DNA of 64,000 nucleotides, from positions 26,783-90,782 of the forward strand of contig DASXHZ010000059.1 of NCBI GenBank assembly GCA_036488085.1, in the 5' to 3' direction. Below the pieces are notes generated by a model. The model worked only from the letters and a program-made list of their open reading frames with translations. It was not told the DNA's origin and ran no database searches. Source of the DNA: DASXHZ01 sp036488085. GTDB taxonomy: Bacteria > Acidobacteriota > Thermoanaerobaculia > Gp7-AA8. The stretch's first letter is position 1. Each line of letters begins with the position of its first letter. This document shows, piece by piece, positions 43,414 to 50,728 of the stretch. The translations under genes and the position numbers were made by a program.

Positions 43414-44249
43414 CGCGCTTCGCCGACCTTCATCTTCACACTTACCACTCCGACGGAACCCGCTCCCCGCGCGAGGTGATCGACCTCGCGCGGGAGCGCG
43501 GCCTCGACATCGTCGCCATCAGCGACCACGACAACATCGCCGGCTACTTCGAGGTGAAGCACTATGCGGACGAGCAGGACGTGACGCTCATCCCGGCGGC
43601 CGAGCTCTCCTGCGGGTACGACGGCGCCGACATCCACATCCTCGCCTACGCCTTCAACACGTTCGACGAGCGGATCGACGAGCGGCTGCGGACATTCCGC
43701 GAAGTGCGCCAGCGCCGCGGCCAGCAAATCGTCGAGAAGCTCCGCTCCCTCGGGTACGACATCTCGTTCGACCGCGTGGAGCAGCTCGCCGCCGGCGGCG
43801 CGATCGGCCGTCCGCACGTCGCACGCGCCCTCGTCGAGCGCGGCTACGTCTCCTCCATCGGCGATGCCTTCGACAAGTTCCTCGGCAGCGGGAAGCCGGC
43901 GTATGTCGAGAAGGCGCGCTTCTCGATCGAGGAAGCGGTGGCGCTGATTCACGACGCCGGCGGCGTGCTCTCGGTCGCGCATCCGACGCTCTATCCCGGC
44001 CACGAGCGCATCGTCCCCGCGCTCCTCGACGCCGGCATCGATGCGATCGAGATCTTCCATCCCGACGTCGACGAAGAGAACCGCGAGCGCTACCGCAACC
44101 TCGCGCGCTTCCGCGGAAAGTTCGTCACCGGCGGCTCGGATGACCACGGCACCGCGAAGGAAGTCGAGACTATCGGCACCATCCGCGTTCCAGAAACGCT
44201 GATCGGACCGATCCTTGAACGGGTTGAAGGCGGCATCGAACACGATTAA
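43410..44249 (+). CDS. PHP-domain phosphoesterase (RNase AM / YciV-like)
   Basis: 279 residues from a TTG overlapping the previous stop. The metal site is intact: HLHTYHSDG (H-x-H), ISDHDN, the AELSC strand, RPHVARALVERGYV, SVAHPTLYP and GGSDDHG. This arrangement is that of TrpH/RNase AM enzymes that hydrolyse 3',5'-nucleoside bisphosphates and trim 5' ends of RNA. Cytoplasmic. Confidence 0.9.
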   Translation: MTRFADLHLHTYHSDGTRSPREVIDLARERGLDIVAISDHDNIAGYFEVKHYADEQDVTLIPAAELSCGYDGADIHILAYAFNTFDERIDERLRTFREVRQRRGQQIVEKLRSLGYDISFDRVEQLAAGGAIGRPHVARALVERGYVSSIGDAFDKFLGSGKPAYVEKARFSIEEAVALIHDAGGVLSVAHPTLYPGHERIVPALLDAGIDAIEIFHPDVDEENRERYRNLARFRGKFVTGGSDDHGTAKEVETIGTIRVPETLIGPILERVEGGIEHD

Positions 44250-44261
44250 CGCGAGAGCCGC

Positions 44262-44376
44262 GCCCCTCACCCGGCGTCGCTACGCTCCGCCACCCGCTCC
44301 CAGGGGGGAGAGGGAGATGTTGTTTTTCTTGTCCTCTCCCTTGGGAGAGGGTGGCGCGAAGCGCCGGGTGAGGGGC
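44262..44376. repeat. 115-bp intergenic inverted repeat (CCCTCACCCGGCG element)
   Basis: Outer arms GCCCCTCACCCGGCG and CGCCGGGTGAGGGGC are perfect over 15 bp. Inside are GCCACCC/GGGTGGC and a CCTCTCCC-TT-GGGAGAGG hairpin. It fills the space between the PHP and metallophosphoesterase genes. The outer sequence matches a repeat I have seen in unrelated high-GC bacteria, so it may be a widespread mobile palindrome. Confidence 0.85.
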
Positions 44377-44408
44377 GTGCATTCACACTAAGCACGAACG
44401 ACGAACCA

Positions 44409-45584
44409 ATGCTTCGCGCCCTCTACGTCGCCTTCATCCTCCTCGCCCTTCTCGGCGACGTGCGGATCTTTCTCTTCGTTTTGAACCGATACGTGTACGG
44501 CGGGCATCGCGAGGAGAAGCCGCCGTACGGATGGCTGCTGTGGATCGTGGCACCGCTGCTCGTGGCGCTGACAGTCATGTTCTGGCCGTTGAGCCTTTGG
44601 GTCGACCGGATCCTGTCGGCGCGGGTGATCGAGGAGCTCGCGCCGCGGCGGATCGAAGAGATCGCGTGGTCGATCGTGCTCGCGAAGCTCGGCGCGGGAT
44701 GGCTCCTCGTCGCAGCATGTGCCGGCATCTACTGGATCGTCGACCGCGTGCGTCTGCTGATGCGGAAAGACGCGCAGCTTGCCGGGACGGTCACCTACAA
44801 AACGCCGCGCGTCCGCCGGCGGTATCTCGCGAACGATCTGTACGACCTCGAGGTGACGCGTCACGAGATCTTCATCGACGACCTGCCGGAGGTAGCGGAC
44901 GGCCTTCGCATCGCGTTCGTGACCGACACGCACGTCGCGCCGTTCGTGCGGCGCGACTTCTACCGGGAGGTCGTCCAGAGGGTGAACGGATTCGATCCCG
45001 AGGTCGTGCTTTTCGGCGGCGACTTCGTGTCGTTCCGCCGCCACATCCCGCTCGCGGCCGAGGTGCTGTTCGAGGGGTTGAAGGCAACGGAGCGGTACGC
45101 GGTGCTCGGGAATCACGACTACTGGACGAGCGCGGACGACGTGCAGCGCGAGCTCGGCGCGCGCGGCGTGAAGTTCCTGACGAACGACGCGGTTCTGCTG
45201 CGAGGAGCGCTGCCGCTGGTCGGCATCGATGAGATCTACCGAGGGCGGCCGGACGTCGGGAAAGCGTTCGGCGAGATCGGCGCGACCGCGGCGTGCATCG
45301 CGATCAGCCACCATCCCGACGTCATCGACCTCGTGGAGTCGCGGCGGATCGACCTGCTGCTCTGCGGCCACACGCACGGCGGCCAGATACGCCTGCCGTT
45401 CTTCGGGCCGATCGTGATCCCATCGCGGCACGAGGGGGAGTACGCGTCCGGATTTCACCGTGTGCGCAACGTGTTGATGTACGTCAGCCGCGGGATCGGC
45501 GCGATTCCGCCGGTGCGCGTCCTCTGCCGGCCTGAAATTGCAATGTTCACACTCCGGCGCGGGCAGCGCACGGTCGCAATATGA
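44409..45584 (+). CDS. Membrane-anchored metallophosphoesterase (YaeI/YkuE-like)
   Basis: 391 residues. Three to four N-terminal membrane helices (about 1-120) precede a calcineurin-like domain with all metal motifs: VTDTHVAP, FGGDFV, LGNHDYW, AISHHPDV and GHTHGGQ. Related proteins (YkuE, LpxG) hydrolyse UDP-diacylglucosamine or phospholipid-linked substrates on the membrane. Here it could act in lipid A synthesis, but the family is broad. Confidence 0.87.
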   Translation: MLRALYVAFILLALLGDVRIFLFVLNRYVYGGHREEKPPYGWLLWIVAPLLVALTVMFWPLSLWVDRILSARVIEELAPRRIEEIAWSIVLAKLGAGWLLVAACAGIYWIVDRVRLLMRKDAQLAGTVTYKTPRVRRRYLANDLYDLEVTRHEIFIDDLPEVADGLRIAFVTDTHVAPFVRRDFYREVVQRVNGFDPEVVLFGGDFVSFRRHIPLAAEVLFEGLKATERYAVLGNHDYWTSADDVQRELGARGVKFLTNDAVLLRGALPLVGIDEIYRGRPDVGKAFGEIGATAACIAISHHPDVIDLVESRRIDLLLCGHTHGGQIRLPFFGPIVIPSRHEGEYASGFHRVRNVLMYVSRGIGAIPPVRVLCRPEIAMFTLRRGQRTVAI

Positions 45585-45889
45585 CGCGTATGTTCGTAGT
45601 CCTGACTGTCCGGATATGGGACAACGTTCGCATGTTAGGAGTTTTTCAGATCGAGCTCTCCGACATTACATCCAGGCTTCTGGTTCGAGTGGCCCCAGCG
45701 AAAGACATAACAACCGTGCTCCATGACCGGGCAATCGTGTTCGGATGCCGCGTTTTCTCCTCCCAGGGCCGTCCAGCCGGCGTCGCGGACCTAACGTCCC
45801 CGGTCCGGGGCCTAACGGCCCCACTCTCGGACCTGACGTCCGTGTTCGCGGATCGGTCGTCCGTGACATGGATTCGCGTATCCGCATGA
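45581..45889 (+). CDS. Possible heptapeptide-repeat small protein (21-bp array)
   Basis: 102 residues whose ATG overlaps the metallophosphoesterase stop (ATGA). From residue 7 on the reading falls into 7-residue steps (DNVRMLG, DITSRLL, DITTVLH, DRAIVFG, DLTSPVR, GLTAPLS, DLTSVFA, DRSSVTW) with D-[LI]-T-S as the consensus. A real short repeat protein is possible because the start is coupled. Equally, any 21-bp tandem array stays open in several frames. The downstream queG start lies inside its tail. Confidence 0.35.
   Translation: MTRMFVVLTVRIWDNVRMLGVFQIELSDITSRLLVRVAPAKDITTVLHDRAIVFGCRVFSSQGRPAGVADLTSPVRGLTAPLSDLTSVFADRSSVTWIRVSA
45599..45884. repeat. 21-bp tandem array, about 13 degenerate units
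   Basis: A GAC (or GGC/GAT) recurs at 45620, 45662, 45704, 45725, 45788, 45809, 45830 and 45851, all exact multiples of 21 apart. The best units read GACCTAACGTCC, GGCCTAACGGCC and GACCTGACGTCC followed by nine variable bases; each core is a small palindrome (GGAC-CTAAC-GTCC). The most diverged units are on the left and the clearest near 45787-45863, just before and into queG. Confidence 0.8.
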
Positions 45890-46833
45890 AACTCTCGGCG
45901 GTCTGGAGTGAGGTCGCGGACATCGCACGCCGGGAACATGTCACCCACCTCGGCGCCAGCGACGTCCGTGACATGCGCACTTCTGTCTTCGCCGAGTGGA
46001 TCTCGAACGGGCGCCACGCCTCGATGGCGTACCTCGCGAAGAACGTGGCGACACGCGAGGACCCGTCGACACGCTTCCCGTGGGCAAAGTCGGTGATCGC
46101 GCTCCTGGTCCCGTACTCGTCGGAGCGGCCTCCCGCGCCGAGGGACGCCGTGTCGCACCACATCGCCCGATACGCCCTCGGCGACGACTATCACGACGTC
46201 CTCGATCGCATCCTCCGCGCGCTCGAGGACGAGATCGCGCGCCTCGCGCCCGGCACGAAGACATGGCGCTACGTCGACACCGGCCCGCTCTCCGACCGTT
46301 CGCTCGCCGCGCAGGCAGGCCTCGGGTGGATCGGAAAGAACGGCATGCTGATCCACGAAGAGGACGGCTCGTACTTTTTCATCGGCACGCTGCTGACATC
46401 GCTGGAGAACGACATACAAGCGTCCGAGGTGGCGGACCGTTGCGGCGCGTGTACGCGATGCCTCGATGCCTGCCCGACGCATGCGATCCTTCCGAACCGT
46501 ACCGTCGAATCCGAGCTCTGCATCAGCTACGCGACCATCGAGCATCGCGGAGCGTTCGACATCAATATCGGCATCCACACCGCGGGCAACGCGTTCGGCT
46601 GCGACATCTGCCAGGAAGTCTGTCCGTGGAACGCGCATCCGCCTGAAGCGCATCCCGCATTTCTCCCGCGCGACGAATATGTCGCCACTCCCGTAACCGA
46701 TCTCCTGAAGTTCACCCAGGCGGACTTCTCGGCGTTCTTTCGGAAAAGCGCAATCAAGCGGGCGAAACTCGCGGGGATGAAGAGGAATGTAGAGGCTCTG
46801 GAGCGCAGAGCGGAGAGCGCGGAGCGCAGATGA
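45886..46833 (+). CDS. queG: Epoxyqueuosine reductase QueG
   Basis: 315 residues from the ATG giving MKLSAVWSEV (an ATG six codons earlier is possible). Core blocks ASMAYLAKN, RYALGDDYHDVL, VDTGPLSDRSLAAQAGLGWIGKNG and IGTLLT match QueG; two [4Fe-4S] sites are CGACTRCLDACPTHA and FGCDICQEVCPWN. It reduces epoxyqueuosine to queuosine in tRNA with cobalamin. The last ten residues (ERRAESAERR) are coded by the first arm of word-repeat hairpin B1, so the native tail has been replaced. QueD is at 19.6 kb. Confidence 0.93.
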   Translation: MKLSAVWSEVADIARREHVTHLGASDVRDMRTSVFAEWISNGRHASMAYLAKNVATREDPSTRFPWAKSVIALLVPYSSERPPAPRDAVSHHIARYALGDDYHDVLDRILRALEDEIARLAPGTKTWRYVDTGPLSDRSLAAQAGLGWIGKNGMLIHEEDGSYFFIGTLLTSLENDIQASEVADRCGACTRCLDACPTHAILPNRTVESELCISYATIEHRGAFDINIGIHTAGNAFGCDICQEVCPWNAHPPEAHPAFLPRDEYVATPVTDLLKFTQADFSAFFRKSAIKRAKLAGMKRNVEALERRAESAERR

Positions 46834-46940
46834 AGCCGTTCAACTTTCTGCGCTCCGCGCTCTGCCCTCTGCGCTCTGCCCTCTGCGCTCTGCCCTCCGC
46901 GCTCTGCCCTCTGCCCTCTGCGCTCTGCCCTCAGCGCTCT
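46801..46940. repeat. Word-repeat hairpin B1 (AGAGSGC family), overlaps queG 3' end
   Basis: Arm 1 (46801-46830) holds AGAGCGC-type 7-bp units and is translated as the queG tail. An 18-base loop contains the queG stop. Arm 2 (46849-46940) holds about 13 units of GCGCTCT/GCCCTCT. The arms are unequal, so many pairing registers are possible. A TAGAAT follows immediately (46941-46946). Confidence 0.9.
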
Positions 46941-46979
46941 TAGAATGCGACACGCCACCACCTTGTTGGCCACGCAAAG

Positions 46980-48611
46980 ATGAAGATCTCCATGATCTCC
47001 CTCGAGGACGGCATCACCGCTACCGGGTTCCGGAAGGTGGCTGCCTACGTCGAGAAGCTGAACCCCGACACGCGCATCGCGTACGTCGGGACGCGGCGCT
47101 ATCGCTCGATGTGGAAGTCGTTCGTCCGCAAGATGGGAGACATCGCGGAGTTCACGGACGACGAGATCGACAACGTGGCGCAGGGGGTCGCGAAGGACGC
47201 GGATCTCATCGCCTTCTCGTCGATGACCGGCTACTCCGACCTCACGAAGCGGATCGCGAAGCGCGTCCGCGAGATCGCGCCGCAGGCGTACACGATGTGG
47301 GGCGGCATCCACCCGATCATCTATCCGGAAGACGCCATCACCGCCGACGTCGACGCCATTTGCACCGGCGAAGGGGAGTTCGCGTTCGAGGAGGTCTACG
47401 ACGCGCTCCAGCGCGGCGTGCAGCCGCTCGAAGTGGCGAACTTCTGGTTCAAACGCCGCGACACCGGCGCGATCGAGCGCAATCCTTTCCGGCCGCTCGA
47501 GACCCCCGAGGAGCTCGAGACGCTGCCGTTTCCGAAGTACGGCGGCCCGGAGATGCTGTACCGCCACGACAGCGGCGAGTTCACCCAGGTGACGCGCGGC
47601 GACTACCTCGCGAACAACGGCCTCGCCTACCCCGCCATCTGGTCGATCGGCTGCCCGCTGCACTGCACGTTCTGCGGCAATACCGTCTTCATCGCGAACG
47701 ACCCGGCGTACAAGAAGATCCGCCACACCTCACCGAACTACATCATCGGCGAGGTCGAGAAAGCGCGTGAGGTGCACCCGCATCTGCAGACGGTGCTCTT
47801 CTACGACGACAGCTTTCTCGCCATCCCGATCCGCGAGCTGACCGAGTTCGCCACGCAGTGGCGCGAGCGCGTCGGCCTGCCGTTCTGCGTCTACGGCGTC
47901 ATCCCGTCGTACGTGCAGCGCGACAAGCTGGAAGTGCTCACCTGGGCGGGACTCAACCGCGTCCGCATGGGAATCCAGAGCGGGAGCGACCGGATCCTGA
48001 AGTTCTATCGCCGGCCGACGCCGATCCCGAAGATCGAACATGCGGCGCAGGTGATCAGCGAGTTCGCCCGCTACCACATCAATCCGTCGTACGACATCAT
48101 CGTCGACAACCCGGTCGAGACGCGGCAGGACGTGATCGACACGCTGGAGCTGGTCTACCGGCTCGCGCGGCCGTTCACGCTCAACATCTTCTCGCTGCGC
48201 GTGATCCCGAATACCGTCCTGGAGAAGCAGATGGGCGAGGCGGGGATCGACATCGAGGAGATCAACCAGAACTACACCGCGCTGCGCCCCACGTGGGCGA
48301 ACCTTCTGCTGTACGTCCTCATGCTCTGGCGCCCGCCGCGCAAGTGGTTCGACCGGATGCTGACGAAGGTCCGCGCGTACAACGAGCCGCAACGCGACTA
48401 CAACCTGCTCATCGCCATGGTGCGCATCCCGTGGCTGATCCAGCAGGGCCTCCGCCACATGCGCTTCCTCGAGTTCTCGGTCATCACCGGAGCTCCCGGC
48501 TACATCCTCTGGCGCCTCGGCATCGTCAAACTGTGGTCGAAACTCTTCGCGCGCAAACTGACGATGCCGTCGGGCAAGTGGGCCCAAGCCGCGGCAACGG
48601 ACGCGGCGTAG
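46980..48611 (+). CDS. B12-binding radical SAM protein
   Basis: 543 residues. The N-terminal cobalamin-binding (Rossmann) part spans about 1-130 (LIAFSSMTGYSDL, YTMWGGIHPIIYPED). The radical SAM motif CPLHCTFC follows near residue 228. SPxYII and PVETRQDVIDTL blocks and a C-terminal hydrophobic/basic region near 440-520 complete it. It belongs to the large class with methyltransferases and lipid-modifying enzymes such as BchE and HpnJ-like proteins. The substrate is unknown; the hydrophobic C terminus suggests a membrane lipid. Confidence 0.88.
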   Translation: MKISMISLEDGITATGFRKVAAYVEKLNPDTRIAYVGTRRYRSMWKSFVRKMGDIAEFTDDEIDNVAQGVAKDADLIAFSSMTGYSDLTKRIAKRVREIAPQAYTMWGGIHPIIYPEDAITADVDAICTGEGEFAFEEVYDALQRGVQPLEVANFWFKRRDTGAIERNPFRPLETPEELETLPFPKYGGPEMLYRHDSGEFTQVTRGDYLANNGLAYPAIWSIGCPLHCTFCGNTVFIANDPAYKKIRHTSPNYIIGEVEKAREVHPHLQTVLFYDDSFLAIPIRELTEFATQWRERVGLPFCVYGVIPSYVQRDKLEVLTWAGLNRVRMGIQSGSDRILKFYRRPTPIPKIEHAAQVISEFARYHINPSYDIIVDNPVETRQDVIDTLELVYRLARPFTLNIFSLRVIPNTVLEKQMGEAGIDIEEINQNYTALRPTWANLLLYVLMLWRPPRKWFDRMLTKVRAYNEPQRDYNLLIAMVRIPWLIQQGLRHMRFLEFSVITGAPGYILWRLGIVKLWSKLFARKLTMPSGKWAQAAATDAA

Positions 48612-48618
48612 AACGGCC

Positions 48619-49608
48619 CTAAGGCAACGCGAACGCCCGCCCGATGATGGTGGGATCGACCGAGCGGTCGAGGTACTCCCACACCGCCAGCGCATCGGGG
48701 TGATCGGCGATCGGCGGCGCGATGGCGCGCGTTCCGGGATCGTTGATGCTGATGCGTGCGCGCCGGTACCAGTGGAACGCCTCTTCCGGATTGTGGCGCA
48801 GCTCCTCGCGGACGCCCTGGATCAGCAGGAACTGCTCCGCAGGAATGCCGGACGCTTCGATCGAGCCGTACGACGGCGCGAGCTGGCGCGCACGGGCGCG
48901 CAGGATTTTCAACTTCAGGCGAAGCGACTGCGTGTCGAGCGCGGCGTGTCCAAGCTCGGAAAGATGTCCGATCGCGAGGCGCATCAGCTCCGGTTTCTCG
49001 CCGATCTGTAATCCCGCGCGAAAGCGGCGGAAGTCGCCGCTGATCGCCTTCATCGCCGACCAGACGACGCGCCCCGTCACCGCAATCTCCAGTGACGAGT
49101 CAGGAACGCCGAATGCGAGCTGCGCGCTCGTGCCGAGCGGAAGATGCGTCACCGTCTCGACCCGTGCGCCGCGTGCGGAGAGGTCCTCGATATAGACGCC
49201 GCTCTCGCCGAAGACAGCCTTGAGCGCAGGAATGACGAAGAAGCGATCGGTCGAGCGGAGCTCCTCGATGCGGTTCGAACGCCGCGACGCATGGAGCTGC
49301 GTCAGGAGCGAGTCGACCATCTCGGGCTGCCCGTACGTCCGCACGCCGGAGACGAACTTGCCGGCCGACGACGACTCAGCCTGCGACCAGACCACGACCG
49401 CCTCGAGATTCACGGGCGACGGCCGGCCGTCGACGGGAAACTTGAGGACGGACTTCGATCCCATCTCCAGCGGGCTGTCGTGACGGAAGCGCGCCCCCTT
49501 CGCCGAGATGTCGCAAATCGCCACGCTGGCGTTCCCGAACGTCGCGGCAAGCGGCGGAGCAAGAAGAAAGCGCTCGGCCGTGCGCAGGTTTCGCGCTGCT
49601 TCGTACAT
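48619..49608 (-). CDS. Tandem PilZ-domain protein
   Basis: 329 residues. Two PilZ domains: RTAERF...DISAKGARFR (about 9-100) and RSTDRF...EDLSARGARVE (about 117-210), each with the RxxxR and D/NxSxxG motifs for c-di-GMP binding, followed by a helical C-terminal region. Likely a cytoplasmic c-di-GMP effector that affects pili, motility or polymer synthesis. The double HD-GYP protein at 55.8 kb and PilT at 4.2 kb are natural partners. A TAAGCT lies 12 bases before the ATG, suggesting a short leader. Confidence 0.85.
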   Translation of the reverse strand: MYEAARNLRTAERFLLAPPLAATFGNASVAICDISAKGARFRHDSPLEMGSKSVLKFPVDGRPSPVNLEAVVVWSQAESSSAGKFVSGVRTYGQPEMVDSLLTQLHASRRSNRIEELRSTDRFFVIPALKAVFGESGVYIEDLSARGARVETVTHLPLGTSAQLAFGVPDSSLEIAVTGRVVWSAMKAISGDFRRFRAGLQIGEKPELMRLAIGHLSELGHAALDTQSLRLKLKILRARARQLAPSYGSIEASGIPAEQFLLIQGVREELRHNPEEAFHWYRRARISINDPGTRAIAPPIADHPDALAVWEYLDRSVDPTIIGRAFALP

Positions 49609-49672
49609 GCTGAGTCACTGAGCTTACTCGCGTTCGATCTATGGGTGCAAAAGATGTGATGCACCTCACGAA

Positions 49673-49901
49673 GAGGTTGCGAGGTTGCGAGGTTACGGGG
49701 TTGCGGGGTTACGCGGTTACGAGGTCACGAGGTGTGAACAGCCACCTGGCCACCGGCCAACCCCGTAACCTCGAAACCTCGTAACCTCGTAACCTCGCAA
49801 CCCCGTAACCTCGCAACCTCGCAACCTCGCAACCCCGTAACCTCGCAACCCCGTAACCTCGCAACCCCGTAACCCCGCAACCTCGCAACCTCGCAACCCC
49901 G
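49673..49901. repeat. Word-repeat hairpin A2 (GAGGTTRC family) in a divergent promoter region
   Basis: Arm 1 (49673-49737) has 8-bp units GAGGTTGC, GAGGTTAC, GGGGTTGC and GGGGTTAC. The loop is about 27 bases (GTGTGAACAGCC...). Arm 2 (49767-49901) has about 17 units of CCTCGTAA/CCCCGTAA/CCTCGCAA. It fills the gap between the minus-strand PilZ gene and the plus-strand HAD gene, so both are transcribed away from it. Confidence 0.9.
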
Positions 49902-49902
49902 C

Positions 49903-49908
49903 TACACT
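49903..49908 (+). promoter_or_regulatory. -10 element (TACACT), HAD gene, probably leaderless
   Basis: TACACT ends six bases before the ATG at 49915 and begins directly after arm 2 of the word-repeat hairpin. No ribosome site can fit. Confidence 0.35.
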
Positions 49909-49914
49909 CCTCTC

Positions 49915-50580
49915 ATGCCGCATCCATACGACGTCATCACCTTCGACTGCTACGGCACGCTCATCGACTGGGAGGGCGGCATTGCGGACGCATTCGCGCT
50001 TGCGGCGGAGGCAGACGGCGTCCGTTTCGACCACGGCGAGCTCCTTCGCGAGTACGCGCGCATCGAGCCGCTCGTCGAACAAGATCGCTACCGGCCCTAC
50101 CGCGAGGTCCTCACCGAGACTGCCGTTCGCGTCGCGCACTCCCTCGGATGGCCGATCACCGATGCGCGCGGCGTCTTCCTCCCCGATTCGCTCCCCCGCT
50201 GGAAGGCGTTCCCCGACACGAACGCCGCACTCGAACGCCTCCGCGACGCCGGCTACCGCCTCGGCATCCTCTCCAACACCGACGACGATCTGCTCGCCGC
50301 CACGCGTAAGCACTTCACCGTCGACTTCGAGATCGTCATCACCGCGCAGCAAGTGCACGCGTACAAGCCATCGCTCCCGCACTTTCATGCGGCGCGCGAG
50401 CGCATCGGAAGCGCGCACTGGCTACACGCCGCGCAGAGCAACATGCACGACATCGTCCCGACGAACTCCCTCGGCATCCCGAACGCGTGGATCAACCGCA
50501 AGCGAGAGCAGCCGCTGATCGGCGGGATTCCCGGCCGCGAGCTCGTCGACATGGAAGGGCTGGCGAATTGGTTGGCCTAG
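49915..50580 (+). CDS. HAD-superfamily hydrolase (haloacid dehalogenase type II-like)
   Basis: 221 residues. Motif I FDCYGTLIDW (nucleophile D11), motif II LSNTDDD, a conserved Lys (AYKPS, motif III) and motif IV AAQSNMHDIVP with the acidic pair reduced (H-D). The VLPDSLPRWKAFPDTNAALERL block is typical of haloacid-dehalogenase-like hydrolases. Probable phosphatase or dehalogenase; substrate unknown. Monocistronic. Confidence 0.87.
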   Translation: MPHPYDVITFDCYGTLIDWEGGIADAFALAAEADGVRFDHGELLREYARIEPLVEQDRYRPYREVLTETAVRVAHSLGWPITDARGVFLPDSLPRWKAFPDTNAALERLRDAGYRLGILSNTDDDLLAATRKHFTVDFEIVITAQQVHAYKPSLPHFHAARERIGSAHWLHAAQSNMHDIVPTNSLGIPNAWINRKREQPLIGGIPGRELVDMEGLANWLA

Positions 50581-50587
50581 GGTGTGT

Positions 50588-50608
50588 GGGCCCGCTCTCA
50601 GCCGGCCC
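50588..50608. repeat. CCGGCT-type REP-like palindrome, copy 3
   Basis: GGGCCCGCT-CTC-AGCCGGCCC, one mismatch in the stem. It follows the HAD gene stop by seven bases, as copy 2 follows ileS by none. Confidence 0.65.
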
Positions 50609-50621
50609 GTGGTCCGATAAC

Positions 50622-50711
50622 CCGGATTATTCACGAGCAGCCGACCCGTCATCGTGAGCCCCGCCCGACGACAGAGTGTCCAGCGTTCCTCTCTGCTCGT
50701 GAATGATCCGG
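50622..50711. repeat. 90-bp inverted repeat with 19-bp arms
   Basis: CCGGATTATTCACGAGCAG (50622-50640) and CTGCTCGTGAATGATCCGG (50693-50711) match with a single mismatch and a 52-base centre. It sits between the convergent HAD and thiolase genes. The symmetry suggests a small non-autonomous mobile element or a strong shared hairpin. Confidence 0.7.
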
Positions 50712-50728
50712 ACTAAGAGAGCCGCACC

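Noticed and set aside
46801..46940. Rho-independent terminator after queG
   Set aside because: No T run follows, arms are unequal, and identical elements occur between divergent genes.
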